DNA of 64,000 nucleotides. Origin: Polaromonas sp. C04 (GTDB lineage Bacteria > Pseudomonadota > Gammaproteobacteria > Burkholderiales > Burkholderiaceae_C). The position numbers were made by a program, and so were the translations under genes. The notes beneath the pieces were generated by a model, which was given only the letters and a program-made list of their open reading frames with translations, searched no databases and was not told the DNA's origin. The stretch covers positions 1 to 64,000 of the forward strand of contig NZ_MUNS01000030.1 of NCBI RefSeq assembly GCF_002002705.1, in the 5' to 3' direction. Of the stretch, positions 9,879 through 21,116 are shown piece by piece (positions within the stretch are counted from its first letter, which is position 1; each line of letters opens with the position of its first letter).

Positions 9879-10318
9879 GCCGGCACCTGTGCCGCGGCGG
9901 AGGGCGCCAGCGCCTGGCCGAACAGCTGCTGCAGCTCAGAACGGACCGCCAGCTTGAGCTGCCTGGAGCTGGCGCTGATGAACTGCGCGCGGTCAAAGCC
10001 GGCGCGCAGCCGCACCACATGGGCGGCCAGGACCAGCCGCGGCTCGAAATCGGCACTCACGCTGTAGATCTGGCGCTTGATGGCGTTGCGGGTCACGGCA
10101 CGCTTGGCCCAGCGCTTGGGCACCAGCGCCCCCATCCACACTTCGCGCCCGGGCACCGCTGCCGAAGAGGCTTCGGGCGCTGCGACAGGTGCGAGGATGG
10201 GGGGAGTGGGCATCAGGGACTCCAGGGCGCTGCGATGCAGCACAAAATGCGCCGTGCGGGAAACGGTGCCGCCTGCCATCACGGCCTGGAACTGCGCCCG
10301 CGTTTTCAGCCGCTGCAC
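9875..10318 (-). CDS. rnpA: ribonuclease P protein component
   Basis: The basic protein subunit of RNase P, which matures tRNA 5' ends. The family signature KRWAKRAVTRNAIKRQIY is clear. I place the start at the GTG 10316-10318 (VQRLKTRAQFQAV), where conserved sequence begins, giving 147 residues. An in-frame ATG at 10423 would add 35 poorly conserved residues and overlap rpmH by 41 bp. About 30 extra residues rich in Pro, Ala and Val (MPTPPILAPVAAPEAS region) interrupt the fold before the signature, making it longer than the E. coli protein. Confidence 0.93.
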   Translation of the reverse strand: MQRLKTRAQFQAVMAGGTVSRTAHFVLHRSALESLMPTPPILAPVAAPEASSAAVPGREVWMGALVPKRWAKRAVTRNAIKRQIYSVSADFEPRLVLAAHVVRLRAGFDRAQFISASSRQLKLAVRSELQQLFGQALAPSAAAQVPA

Positions 10319-10382
10319 TTCGCCGCCAGGGCCTGGTTGCAAACGTGGCGCAAATTCGGGCAGGCGTGTAATTCGCGCCGGC

Positions 10383-10517
10383 TTAAACCGCCAGACGCTT
10401 GCGGCCCTTGGCGCGGCGTGCATTGATCACGGCACGGCCACCGCGGGTCTTCATGCGAACGAGGAAACCGTGGGTGCGCGCGCGGCGGACTTTGGAGGGC
10501 TGGTAAGTGCGTTTCAT
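10383..10517 (-). CDS. rpmH: 50S ribosomal protein L34
   Basis: A 44-residue frame from ATG (complement of 10515-10517) to TAA (10383-10385), reading [18 protein letters not shown] and ending GRKRLAV. This is ribosomal protein L34 at full length. It is the first gene of the leftward operon rpmH-rnpA-yidD-yidC-mnmE and diverges from dnaA. Confidence 0.97.
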   Translation of the reverse strand: MKRTYQPSKVRRARTHGFLVRMKTRGGRAVINARRAKGRKRLAV

Positions 10518-10771
10518 GTCAAATTCCTGTTGGGTTCAATAGAGCCTGTGCGGTGCACGCAGCAAGCCCTGCTTCGGTCATTAGCCCTGAACACAATCAG
10601 GGAAACCCGCGATTATCGCAAATTTTATGCGTCCCGGCAATGCGGTGCGGCTTCTTCACGCCCTGATACAGCAACTGCGCGGTGCATCTTGCGCGTTGTG
10701 GATAAGGGTTTGATAAATTACAATGGCAGGTTGCGAAAACCAAATCATATCCACAGAAGCCCACAAGAATA
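10518..10771. promoter_or_regulatory. rpmH-dnaA divergent intergenic region with DnaA boxes
   Basis: This 254-bp region drives rpmH leftward and dnaA rightward. A consensus DnaA box TGTGGATAA is at 10697-10705 and a one-mismatch box ATATCCACA at 10747-10755, 17 bp before the dnaA start. Such boxes usually mediate dnaA autoregulation and contribute to origin function. The rest is moderately AT-rich with no other gene. Confidence 0.8.
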
Positions 10772-12184
10772 ATGACCGAGGGACAAAACTCCAGTCTGGC
10801 CGGGCATGCCAGCCCGAACGCCGGCCCCAGCCTGTGGCTGGCCTGCATCGACCAACTGGCTCAGGAGTTGCCGGAACAGCAGTTCAATACCTGGATCAAG
10901 CCGCTGGTGGCGCAGGTGGCGGACGACCTCTCCAAGGTCACCATCTTCGTTGCCAACCGCTTCAAACTCGACTGGGTCCGGGCCCAATACTCCGGCCGTA
11001 TTTCAGGCTTGCTGGAGAAGCTTTACGGCCAGTCGATCCAGGTTGAGTTAGCACTTGCTCCTCGGGAGATATCGAGCAAAAGGTACATTTCGACTACAAC
11101 CCCTGAGTTGGGCAGCACGCCCGAGCCCGCCGGGCTGGGCGATGACGCCGCGCCGGGCCTGTTCAAGAACCGCCTCAATTCCGCGCTGACCTTCGACACC
11201 CTGGTGGAGGGCACGGCCAACCGCATGGCCCGCGCCGCCGCCATGCACGTGGCAACCACACCGGGCCAGCTGTACAACCCCTTGTTCATCTATGGCGGGG
11301 TCGGTTTGGGCAAGACCCACCTGATGCACGCGGTGGGCAACAAACTGCTGGCCGAGCGGCCCGACGCCAAAGTTCTCTACATCCATGCCGAGCAGTTCGT
11401 CTCGGATGTGGTTAAGGCCTATCAGCGCAAGACTTTTGACGAATTCAAGGAGCGCTATCACTCGCTCGATTTATTGCTGATCGACGATGTGCAGTTCTTC
11501 GCCAACAAGGACCGCACCCAGGAGGAATTCTTCAATGCCTTTGAGGCCTTGCTGGCCAAGAAGTCGCACATCGTAATGACCAGCGACACCTACCCCAAGG
11601 GCCTGGCCGATATCCACGAACGGCTGGTCTCGCGCTTCGACGCCGGCCTGACGGTGGCGATCGAGCCGCCCGAGCTCGAGATGCGGGTCGCGATCCTGAT
11701 CAACAAATCGCGTGCCGAAGGCGCCGAAATGCCCGAAGAGGTTGCCTTCTTCGTGGCCAAAAACGTGCGCTCCAACGTGCGCGAACTGGAAGGCGCGCTG
11801 CGCAAGATCCTGGCGTACTCGCGCTTCAACCAGAAAGAGATATCGATCCAGCTGGCGCGCGATGCCCTGCGCGACCTGCTCTCGATCCAGAACCGGCAGA
11901 TCTCGGTCGAGAACATCCAGAAGACGGTGGCCGACTACTACAAGATCAAGGTCGCCGACATGTACTCCAAGAAGCGCCCGGCCAGCATTGCGCGGCCGCG
12001 CCAGATCGCCATGTACCTGGCCAAGGAGCTCACGCAAAAGAGCCTGCCGGAGATCGGCGAGCTGTTTGGCGGGCGCGACCACACCACGGTGCTGCATGCG
12101 GTGCGCAAGATCGGTGGCGAGCGCCAGCAAATGACCGAGCTGAATCAGCAATTGCACGTGCTGGAGCAAACCCTGAAGGGTTGA
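10772..12184 (+). CDS. dnaA: chromosomal replication initiator protein DnaA
   Basis: A 470-residue AAA+ initiator: N-terminal domain I ([20 protein letters not shown]), a variable linker to about residue 130, the AAA+ domain with Walker [10 protein letters not shown] near residue 174 and Walker [10 protein letters not shown], and the C-terminal DNA-binding domain with the DnaA signature [15 protein letters not shown]. It binds DnaA boxes and opens the origin. It is followed by oriC and dnaN. Confidence 0.98.
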   Translation: MTEGQNSSLAGHASPNAGPSLWLACIDQLAQELPEQQFNTWIKPLVAQVADDLSKVTIFVANRFKLDWVRAQYSGRISGLLEKLYGQSIQVELALAPREISSKRYISTTTPELGSTPEPAGLGDDAAPGLFKNRLNSALTFDTLVEGTANRMARAAAMHVATTPGQLYNPLFIYGGVGLGKTHLMHAVGNKLLAERPDAKVLYIHAEQFVSDVVKAYQRKTFDEFKERYHSLDLLLIDDVQFFANKDRTQEEFFNAFEALLAKKSHIVMTSDTYPKGLADIHERLVSRFDAGLTVAIEPPELEMRVAILINKSRAEGAEMPEEVAFFVAKNVRSNVRELEGALRKILAYSRFNQKEISIQLARDALRDLLSIQNRQISVENIQKTVADYYKIKVADMYSKKRPASIARPRQIAMYLAKELTQKSLPEIGELFGGRDHTTVLHAVRKIGGERQQMTELNQQLHVLEQTLKG

Positions 12185-12210
12185 AACCGATGACACAACA
12201 CACTACACAG

Positions 12211-12279
12211 GCCCCCACGCTTGCCACTGCGTGTGCTGCGCTGCCCCCCGAGGGGGCTGAACTTGCTCGGGGACGGCCC
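12211..12279 (-). repeat. family G GC-rich repeat inside the dnaA-dnaN gap
   Basis: Reverse-complement copy: GCCCCCACGCTTGCCACTGCGT, a central CCCCCCGAGGGGG palindrome, ending GGGGACGGCC. It begins 27 bp after the dnaA stop, within the putative oriC. Confidence 0.8.
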
Positions 12280-12327
12280 TTCGCTGCATCTAACAACCCT
12301 GGGGACAGTTCTGGCACAACCATGCGC

Positions 12328-12336
12328 TTATCCACA
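12328..12336 (+). promoter_or_regulatory. consensus DnaA box
   Basis: TTATCCACA, an exact match to the DnaA-binding consensus, in the dnaA-dnaN gap. Confidence 0.85.
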
Positions 12337-12446
12337 GGCCGGCGCCAAACCCCGAAGTTGTTCATGCTGGCGAAGCATTCGGGGAGCAGGGCTGCGCACA
12401 GTCTTCAAAGCTATGCAAGTGCCTGATAAAAAAAGGGAAAATGGCG

Positions 12447-12485
12447 ATATCCACAGCGTGCGGCTGCCCTTATCTACTACTACTA
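12447..12485 (+). promoter_or_regulatory. origin unwinding module: DnaA box, GC spacer and DnaA-trio tract
   Basis: ATATCCACA (12447-12455) is followed by the GC-rich GCGTGCGGCTGCC and then CTA x4 (12474-12485), which reads 3'-GAT repeats on the other strand as in DnaA-trio elements. AT-rich DNA follows immediately. Confidence 0.7.
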
Positions 12486-12517
12486 ATCTAAATTAAAGAA
12501 ATTAAGAAGAGGTTGAC

Positions 12518-13624
12518 ATGATCGTCCTGAAGGCAACACAAGACAAAGTGCTCGCAGTCCTGCAATCGGTCGCGGGCATCGTGGAGCGCCGCCATACCCT
12601 GCCCATTCTGGCCAATGTGCTGATCCGCAAGACCGGGAGCAGCGTACAGCTGACCACCAGCGATCTGGAAATCCAGATCCGCACCACCGCCGAGCTCGAT
12701 GGCGACAACGGCAGCTTTACCACCACGGTGGGCGCGCGCAAGCTGATCGACATCCTGCGCACCATGCCGGCCGACCAGACCGTGTCGCTCGAATCGAACC
12801 AGAACAAGCTCATTCTCAAGGGCGGCAAAAGCAAGTTCACGCTGCAGACCCTGCCGGCCGAGGACTTCCCGCTGGTGCAGGAAGCCGCCAGCTTCGGGCC
12901 GACCTTCAGCGTGCCGCAAAAGACCCTGAAAGACCTGCTCGGCCAGGTCTCGTTCGCGATGGCGGTGCATGACATCCGCTACTACCTGAACGGGATTTTG
13001 TTTGTGGCCGAGGGCAAGCAGCTGAGCCTGGTGGCCACCGACGGCCACCGCCTGGCGTTTGCGTCGGCCACGCTGGACGTCGAGGTGCCCAAGCAGGAGG
13101 TGATCCTGCCGCGCAAGACGGTGCTGGAAATGCAGCGCCTGCTGTCGGATGCGGAAGGCGCGATCGAAATGCAGTTCGCCAGCAACCAGGCGCGCTTCAG
13201 CTTTGGCGGCATGGAATTCGTCAGCAAGCTGGTCGAGGGCAAGTTCCCCGACTACAACCGCGTGATTCCGCGCAACCACAAGAACAGCATCACGCTGGGC
13301 CGCCTGGCGCTGCTGGCCTCGCTGCAGCGCACCGCCATTCTGACCAGCGAGAAGTTCAAGGGTGTGCGGCTGAACATCGAGCCCGGCACGTTGCGCGTGG
13401 CGTCCAACAATGCCGAGCAGGAAGAGGCGGTGGACGAGCTCGACATCGACTACGGCGGCGACAGCATCGAGATCGGCTTCAACGTGACCTACCTGATCGA
13501 TGCGCTGGCCAACATGCAGCAGGAGATGGTGAAGGTGGAGCTGTCCGATTCGAACAGCTCGGCGCTGCTGACCATTCCCGACAACGCGACCTTCAAGTAC
13601 GTCGTGATGCCAATGCGGATTTGA
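12518..13624 (+). CDS. dnaN: DNA polymerase III subunit beta (sliding clamp)
   Basis: A 368-residue beta clamp with three clamp domains of equal size and the normal family length. The N-terminus MIVLKATQDKVLAVLQSVAGIVERR and the C-terminal YVVMPMRI are characteristic. It encircles DNA as a dimer and tethers polymerase III. A ribosome-binding AGAAGAGG precedes the ATG. It lies between oriC and gyrB in the standard origin order. Confidence 0.98.
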   Translation: MIVLKATQDKVLAVLQSVAGIVERRHTLPILANVLIRKTGSSVQLTTSDLEIQIRTTAELDGDNGSFTTTVGARKLIDILRTMPADQTVSLESNQNKLILKGGKSKFTLQTLPAEDFPLVQEAASFGPTFSVPQKTLKDLLGQVSFAMAVHDIRYYLNGILFVAEGKQLSLVATDGHRLAFASATLDVEVPKQEVILPRKTVLEMQRLLSDAEGAIEMQFASNQARFSFGGMEFVSKLVEGKFPDYNRVIPRNHKNSITLGRLALLASLQRTAILTSEKFKGVRLNIEPGTLRVASNNAEQEEAVDELDIDYGGDSIEIGFNVTYLIDALANMQQEMVKVELSDSNSSALLTIPDNATFKYVVMPMRI

Positions 13625-13625
13625 T

Positions 13626-13674
13626 GCTATTCAAAATATAGCGGATACCGACCAGAACCCGCGGACTTTCGCGG
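13626..13674 (+). repeat. family S repeat doubling as dnaN-gyrB intergenic hairpin
   Basis: GCTAT-N7-ATAGC (13626-13642), exactly 20 nt, then GGACTTTCGCGG. It starts 1 bp after the dnaN stop. Its 3' half overlaps a stem-loop (AACCCGCG at 13656-13663 and CGCGGGTT at 13670-13677) that may act as a weak terminator or processing site. Confidence 0.7.
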
Positions 13675-13696
13675 GTTTGGTCATTCAAGAGTTTGA

Positions 13697-16312
<2,616 letters not shown>

Positions 16313-16333
16313 GGCACCGTCCTGCCGCCCCCG

Positions 16334-18178
16334 ATGACGACTGCTGCGTCGCTGCTCCTGATCGTGCTGGCCGCCGGCCTGGCCAGCCAATGGGTGGCCT
16401 GGCGCATCAAGGTGCCGGTGATCGTGGTGCTGATCGCGGTCGGCCTGCTGCTCGGGCCGGTCACCGGTGTCGTCACGCTGCGCATGCCGCCGCAGGAGTT
16501 GACCGGCTTGATTGGCCTGGGCGTCTCCATCATCCTGTTCGACGGCGGCATGGCCCTGAAGCTGGGCGAGTTCAGGCGCGTCGGGCACGGCGTGGGCCGG
16601 CTGACCATTCTCGGGCCACCACTGGCCTGGCTCTTTGGCAGCATGGCCGCGCATTACTTTGGCGGCCTGAGCTGGCCGGTGGCGCTGGTGCTCGGCTCCA
16701 TCCTGGTCGTCACGGGCCCAACCGTCATCCTGCCGCTGCTGCGCGGCGCGCGGCTCAACAAGGAGACCTCCTCGCTGCTCAAGTGGGAGGGCATCGTGAA
16801 CGACCCGGTGGGCGTGCTGCTCACGGTGCTGACCTTTCAATACCTCACGACGGCCGGCAGTGGGCCTGCCAGGATACTCGCGGGTCTGGGCGGCGCCATT
16901 GCCGCCGCCGCGGTGCTCGGTGGGCTGGGCGGCTGGCTGACCGGCTGGCTGTATCGGCGCGGCGCGGTGCCCGAACACCTGAAGTCACCCATCCTCATGG
17001 TGCTGGTGCCGGTGGTTTACTGGGTCAGCAACCTGGCGCAACACGAGGCCGGACTGCTCAGCGTCACGGTCATGGGGCTGGTGATGGGCAACATGAAGCT
17101 GCCCGACCGCGAGACCCTGCACCAGTCGCAGGAGAACCTCAGCATCATTTTGCTGTCGGTGCTGTTCATCGTCATTCCGTCCCGGCTGGATGCGAGCCAC
17201 CTGCACCTGCTGAACTGGCACACGGCGTTGTTCGTGCTGGCCATCGTGCTGCTCGTGCGGCCACTCACGATCGCTCTGGCCACGCTCGGTGCGCCGGTGC
17301 GCCGCAACGACAAGTTGCTGCTCGCCTGGATTGCGCCGCGCGGCATCGTTGCGGCCGCCACGGCCGGCATCTTCGGGCCGGCGCTCGTCGCGGCCGGCTA
17401 CAAGGACGCCGACCAGTTGCTGCCCGTCACGTTCCTCGTGATTGTGGTGACGGTGCTGGCGCACGGCTTCACCATTGGGCGCATGGCGCGCCGCCTCGGC
17501 CTGGCCGCCAAAAATGACAACGGCCTGCTGATCGTCGGGGCGTCCCCCTGGAGCGTCGCGTTTGCCAGTGTGCTGAAAAAGCTGGACGTCGATGTGCTGC
17601 TGGTCGATGGCGCCTATCACCGCCTCAAGGAGGCCCGCATGGCCGGCATCGAGGTCTATTACGGCGAGATCCTCTCCGAACATGCCGAGCACACGCTGGA
17701 GTCTCAGCACGTGAATCACCTGCTGTGCGCCACCGACAACGATTTTTACAATGCGCTGGCCTGCAAGGCCCAGGGGCACAGGTTTGGCGTGCACCGCGTG
17801 TTCCAGCTCGCCACCGATGAGGCTTCCTCCCAGGAACTCAAACGCCTCACGCTGCAGCAGCGCGGCTACTTTGCGTTCGACGCGGTGGCGACGTTCGTCT
17901 TTCTGCACCAGCGGCTGCAGGAGGGCTGGACGGTGAGCACCTCGAAGTTCACCGCCAGCTATGGCTGGAGCGAATTCACGCAACGCATGGGTGAACGTGG
18001 GCGTGACTGGCTGCTGCTGGGCGGGATTTCTTCTGACGGCATGCTGCGCCTCTATGCCGCGGAGCAGTCCTTCAAGCTGGAAGCCGGCTGGACCGTCCTG
18101 TACTTCGCGCCGGCGCCGGCTCCGGTGGCTGCGCCGGAGGAGGTCAAGGGTGGGGTGAAGGGCGAGGTGGCCCATTGA
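16334..18178 (+). CDS. cation:proton antiporter (CPA1/NhaP-like) with C-terminal nucleotide-binding-like domain
   Basis: A 614-residue protein with about 12 membrane helices (residues 1-390), then a soluble part starting near residue 398 that resembles a TrkA-N/RCK domain (LLIVGASPWSVAFASVL; LLVDGAYHRL). This is the layout of Na+/H+ or K+/H+ exchangers of the CPA1 group in proteobacteria. The ion is uncertain. It follows gyrB by 21 bp and overlaps the exonuclease gene. Confidence 0.82.
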   Translation: MTTAASLLLIVLAAGLASQWVAWRIKVPVIVVLIAVGLLLGPVTGVVTLRMPPQELTGLIGLGVSIILFDGGMALKLGEFRRVGHGVGRLTILGPPLAWLFGSMAAHYFGGLSWPVALVLGSILVVTGPTVILPLLRGARLNKETSSLLKWEGIVNDPVGVLLTVLTFQYLTTAGSGPARILAGLGGAIAAAAVLGGLGGWLTGWLYRRGAVPEHLKSPILMVLVPVVYWVSNLAQHEAGLLSVTVMGLVMGNMKLPDRETLHQSQENLSIILLSVLFIVIPSRLDASHLHLLNWHTALFVLAIVLLVRPLTIALATLGAPVRRNDKLLLAWIAPRGIVAAATAGIFGPALVAAGYKDADQLLPVTFLVIVVTVLAHGFTIGRMARRLGLAAKNDNGLLIVGASPWSVAFASVLKKLDVDVLLVDGAYHRLKEARMAGIEVYYGEILSEHAEHTLESQHVNHLLCATDNDFYNALACKAQGHRFGVHRVFQLATDEASSQELKRLTLQQRGYFAFDAVATFVFLHQRLQEGWTVSTSKFTASYGWSEFTQRMGERGRDWLLLGGISSDGMLRLYAAEQSFKLEAGWTVLYFAPAPAPVAAPEEVKGGVKGEVAH

Positions 18179-18804
18179 GCGCCAGCGCCCCGCGGACCCC
18201 CATCGCCGTCATCGACTTCGAAACCACCGGCATCTCGCCCGAGCGCGGAGACCGCGCCACCGAGGTGGCCATCGTGCTGGTGCAGGACGGCCGGGTGGTG
18301 AACCGCTTCCAGAGCCTGATGAACGCGGGCGTGCGCATTCCCGCCTTCATCACCGGCCTGACCGGCATCACCAACGCCATGCTGGCCGCCGCGCCCGATG
18401 CCGCCACCGTGATGGGCGAGGCCAGCCGCTTCGTCGGCGACGCGCCCATGGTGGCGCACAACGCATCGTTCGACCGCCGGTTCTGGGCCGGTGAGCTGGC
18501 GCGCCTGGGCCAGCCGGCGCCGCAGCCCTTTGCCTGCACCATGCTGCTGTCGCGCCGGCTCTACCCCGAGGCGCCCAACCACAAGCTCGGCACGCTGGTG
18601 GACTACCACCACCTGCCGCGCGCCGGCCGGGCGCACCGGGCGCTGGCCGATGCCGAAATGGCGGCTGCGCTGCTGGCGCAGATTGAGCATGACCTGCGCA
18701 CCCACCACGGCGTGGCCCGCCCGCACCATGCCCTCTTGATGGCGCTGCAGCGCTGCGCCAGGCCGGCGATGCGCGGGCTCGTGGCGCAATATGCGCGCAT
18801 GTGA
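18175..18804 (+). CDS. DnaQ-like 3'-5' exonuclease (DEDDh)
   Basis: A 209-residue single-domain exonuclease. The Exo I motif is VIDFETTG (Asp/Glu metal ligands), Exo II is HNASFDRRF, and Exo III is HRALADAEM with the DEDDh histidine. It starts at a TTG that overlaps the preceding stop codon. It could be a stand-alone proofreading-type nuclease or an RNase T/ExoX-like enzyme. The replication-linked role is inferred only from domain type and location. Confidence 0.85.
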   Translation: MSASAPRTPIAVIDFETTGISPERGDRATEVAIVLVQDGRVVNRFQSLMNAGVRIPAFITGLTGITNAMLAAAPDAATVMGEASRFVGDAPMVAHNASFDRRFWAGELARLGQPAPQPFACTMLLSRRLYPEAPNHKLGTLVDYHHLPRAGRAHRALADAEMAAALLAQIEHDLRTHHGVARPHHALLMALQRCARPAMRGLVAQYARM

Positions 18805-18849
18805 AGCGTGCTGGGTTGTGGCGTCCGCGCAAAGACGTCCATTCAAATT

Positions 18850-18898
18850 ACTATCGATCTGATAGCTACCAGCGCAGATGGGATATGGGCTACAGGCC
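18850..18898 (+). repeat. family S dispersed repeat, best-preserved copy
   Basis: ACTAT-N7-ATAGC (18850-18866), 20 nt, then GGGCTACAGGCC (18887-18898). It is intergenic, between the exonuclease gene and the convergent HNH endonuclease gene. The surrounding 150 bp hold nothing else I can identify. Confidence 0.85.
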
Positions 18899-18956
18899 AA
18901 AAAGACTGAAAATATCAGCCTGTGCTCGGCGACGTGGAAAACTGCGCCTGCGTCCG

Positions 18957-19748
18957 TTATCGGATGAACCCGAAGCGCCGAGCGTGTGAGGCCAGAAACT
19001 CGGGCGAAGGCCGGAAACGCTCGGGTAATTGAATCGGTTGGTCGTCAAAGCGCAGCAACGACTCTGCAATGAAGCCATCGCCCGCGCTGGGCTTGAGTTG
19101 TTTCGACACGCGCACCTTGAAGTCGGGCATGACCGTAATCAAGCCTTGGTCATAAGCGCGGTCGTGCAGGGCCGACAGGCACAGTCCGTTTTGCGGGTTC
19201 AATCGGTTCTTGGTGTCTTCACTCCACGGAACGATGTGGCTGGCAATCACCAGCTTTTCGTGGCACAGGCCGCTGATGCAGCAGGTGGCGTTGTAGCTGG
19301 CGAGCACAGCCTTGCGAAAACGCGCTTGGTTCACGCGTACCTGCACGGTGGCGCTGCGGGTTCTGCCTTCTTCCAGCGGCGGTGCTTCCTCCAGTAAGTC
19401 TGCATCGGCCTCGACGCCATGGCTTGAGGCTAACTGCGCATACTCGGCGGCGGCTTCCAGCGCTACGGCATCCCAATTTTGTTGTAGCTCAGTCCAGATG
19501 GAACGGTCCAGCGCCGATGCCCCCTTCAAGCCAGCGCGCCCGCTGGCGACGATCAGCGGGTCCAAGCTGGCCAAGTTGGTCAACTTCATGGCGACCGAGC
19601 TGGGCGTGCGTCGCATCCACTCGGCCAATTGCTTGATCTTCGGATTGCCACGATGAAGCTGACCAAACGGCAACTGCATGTAGATGTGCAGTGCAGCCAG
19701 CGTTTGCGGGCGAGTCCAGTTAATGTGGGCGGCGGCTTCTGTGGCCAT
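18957..19748 (-). CDS. HNH endonuclease domain protein
   Basis: A 263-residue protein. The C-terminal half carries an HNH_2-type nuclease module: a Cys pair (CCISGLC), the His of ASHIVPWSEDTKNRLNPQNG and the LSALHDRAYD segment. The N-terminal half (LPFGQLHRGNPKIKQLAEWMRRTPSSVAMKL) looks like a DNA-binding helical domain. The start at 19746-19748 is preceded by GAGGGAGA. These proteins are often annotated as putative restriction endonucleases. A defence role is possible but no methylase is adjacent. Confidence 0.8.
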   Translation of the reverse strand: MATEAAAHINWTRPQTLAALHIYMQLPFGQLHRGNPKIKQLAEWMRRTPSSVAMKLTNLASLDPLIVASGRAGLKGASALDRSIWTELQQNWDAVALEAAAEYAQLASSHGVEADADLLEEAPPLEEGRTRSATVQVRVNQARFRKAVLASYNATCCISGLCHEKLVIASHIVPWSEDTKNRLNPQNGLCLSALHDRAYDQGLITVMPDFKVRVSKQLKPSAGDGFIAESLLRFDDQPIQLPERFRPSPEFLASHARRFGFIR

Positions 19749-19806
19749 GGGTTCTCCCTCGGATATGAGGCTTGAGTATGCCCGCCGCACGAAGAGGCCT
19801 CAATGC

Positions 19807-20232
19807 TCAGGGAAAGAACTTGCGGTGTGCAATGAAGTCGTTTACTCGCGTGGTCTCGCGGAAGGTGTCGGCCGGCCGCTCGCAATTTTCGGGCGGGACG
19901 TAATAGACCGTCCAGTCGCCGTAGTACATGCCACCGAAAACCAGCAGGTCGGCATCCACCGACAATTCGAACGGATCTTGCGCGACGCCGAAATAGTTAA
20001 CGGCATCGGCAGCACTTTCAAACTCGATCTTGATAATGGACGCGTAGGTGGTTTGGCACCATTTGAGCGGACCAATGGCCGGCCCATCAAAACCCCAGTC
20101 GCTCATTTGTTCGCGTCGGTCATGTCGGCCATGAAACAACCCGAGGTACAAGCCGGGCTTCTTGGGTTTGCTGCCGTATTGCGGCAGTGTTGAGTTGGCG
20201 GCTTCGGTCTCTATGTCGGCGGGAGTTTGCAT
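19807..20232 (-). CDS. hypothetical protein
   Basis: 141 residues from the ATG at 20230-20232, which has a good AGGAGC upstream. I do not recognise a family. The protein is soluble, Tyr/Trp-rich in the second half (FGGMYYGDWTVYYVPPENC), with no signal peptide or membrane segment. It lies directly upstream of the HNH endonuclease on the same strand (58 bp gap), so the two may be cotranscribed and acquired together. Confidence 0.65.
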   Translation of the reverse strand: MQTPADIETEAANSTLPQYGSKPKKPGLYLGLFHGRHDRREQMSDWGFDGPAIGPLKWCQTTYASIIKIEFESAADAVNYFGVAQDPFELSVDADLLVFGGMYYGDWTVYYVPPENCERPADTFRETTRVNDFIAHRKFFP

Positions 20233-20376
20233 CGTTAGCTCCTGTTGAAAAGTGGAGCCAAGCGTAGGCGCTGCGATGCGGGTTGTAACCCAGGGCATTG
20301 CCTGGGGTGACACGTGAAGCGCGCTTGGGCATGATAGGGCGCGGGGCGGCACATTGATGAGACCGAACGTAAGATC

Positions 20377-20425
20377 GATCAGTAGCCCTTTATTTGTAGG
20401 GACACTTTGCTATTAAAAGTGTAGT
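20377..20425 (-). repeat. family S dispersed repeat, intergenic
   Basis: On the minus strand ACTAC-N7-ATAGC (20409-20425), 20 nt, then GGGCTACTGATC. It lies in the 299-bp gap between the unrecognised gene and the end of the SCO gene. Nothing else is evident in that gap. Confidence 0.75.
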
Positions 20426-20531
20426 GATTGCGTCATTGAGCCGGGCAACCCAAGCGGGTTAATTCCTGATCTTGCGCGACGCTTTGCATTGGCTTCGTTT
20501 TCGGCGAGCGCCACCTTCCGTCGTGTGGAAG

Positions 20532-21116
20532 TCAGCGCCCCCCAGCGCGCGAAACTTGATCGATGAAAGCTGGCTCCGGCGTGCCGACCTCGCTGGTCTT
20601 GGCCACGATGCGGCCTTCGGCGTCGAGCAGCACGATCTCGACGTTGTGGTCGAAGTCGCCATCGGGGCGCTTGCGGTACGACACGCCGAGCGTGGCGGCA
20701 AAGGCGCGCACGTCGCCCTGATCGGGCCGCGCCAGACGCCAGGTGGGGGCATCCACGTGGTGCATCGAGGCCATCATGGCCAGTGCCGCAACGGTGTCGC
20801 GCGCCGGATCGAAGCTGACCAGCACGACCGGTGGTGCGTCGCGTCCGCTGCGTTTACTGACGGCAGCGCGGATGCCCTTGACGGTCTCCACCGTGATGGG
20901 GCACACCTCCTGGCAGGAGGCGTAGATCATGCTGACGAGCACGGGATGCCCGCGCAGCGAGGCGAGCGCAAACGGGTGGCCGGCCTGGTCGCGCAGCGCG
21001 AGCGGGGTCTGGTAGACCGAGTCGGGCAGCAGGGCCTTGTCGCTGGCCGCGGCCGGGGCCGCGCCGGCGCTGACGCTTATCGTCAGCAGGAGCATGAGGG
21101 TGAGTCGGCGGATCAT
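20532..21116 (-). CDS. SCO1/SenC family copper chaperone-like protein
   Basis: A 194-residue exported thioredoxin-fold protein. It has an N-terminal signal peptide (MIRRLTLMLLLTISVSAGAA), the copper-binding CxxxC (SCQEVC) and the third ligand His (DHNVEIVLLD). SCO proteins deliver or reduce Cu for copper sites. Its ATG overlaps the nirV stop (ATGA), so here it probably serves maturation of the copper nitrite reductase upstream rather than cytochrome oxidase. Confidence 0.9.
   Translation of the reverse strand: MIRRLTLMLLLTISVSAGAAPAAASDKALLPDSVYQTPLALRDQAGHPFALASLRGHPVLVSMIYASCQEVCPITVETVKGIRAAVSKRSGRDAPPVVLVSFDPARDTVAALAMMASMHHVDAPTWRLARPDQGDVRAFAATLGVSYRKRPDGDFDHNVEIVLLDAEGRIVAKTSEVGTPEPAFIDQVSRAGGR

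Larger units (their letters stand above)
12185..12517. other. oriC: putative oriC (dnaA-dnaN intergenic region)
   Basis: 333 bp without a gene. From left to right it holds a family G repeat (12211-12279), a perfect DnaA box TTATCCACA at 12328-12336, a near-consensus box ATATCCACA at 12447-12455, a GC-rich spacer (12456-12468), a CTA trinucleotide tract (12474-12485) and an AT-rich stretch up to the dnaN ribosome-binding site. This order (box, GC spacer, DnaA-trio, AT-rich DNA) matches the basal unwinding module described for bacterial origins. Leading-strand orientation of flanking genes (minus to the left, plus to the right) fits. Confidence 0.82.

Noticed and set aside
10319-10423. Upstream extension of rnpA as part of the protein
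   Set aside because: The 35 extra residues show no conservation that I recognise and would overlap rpmH; kept as a finding only.
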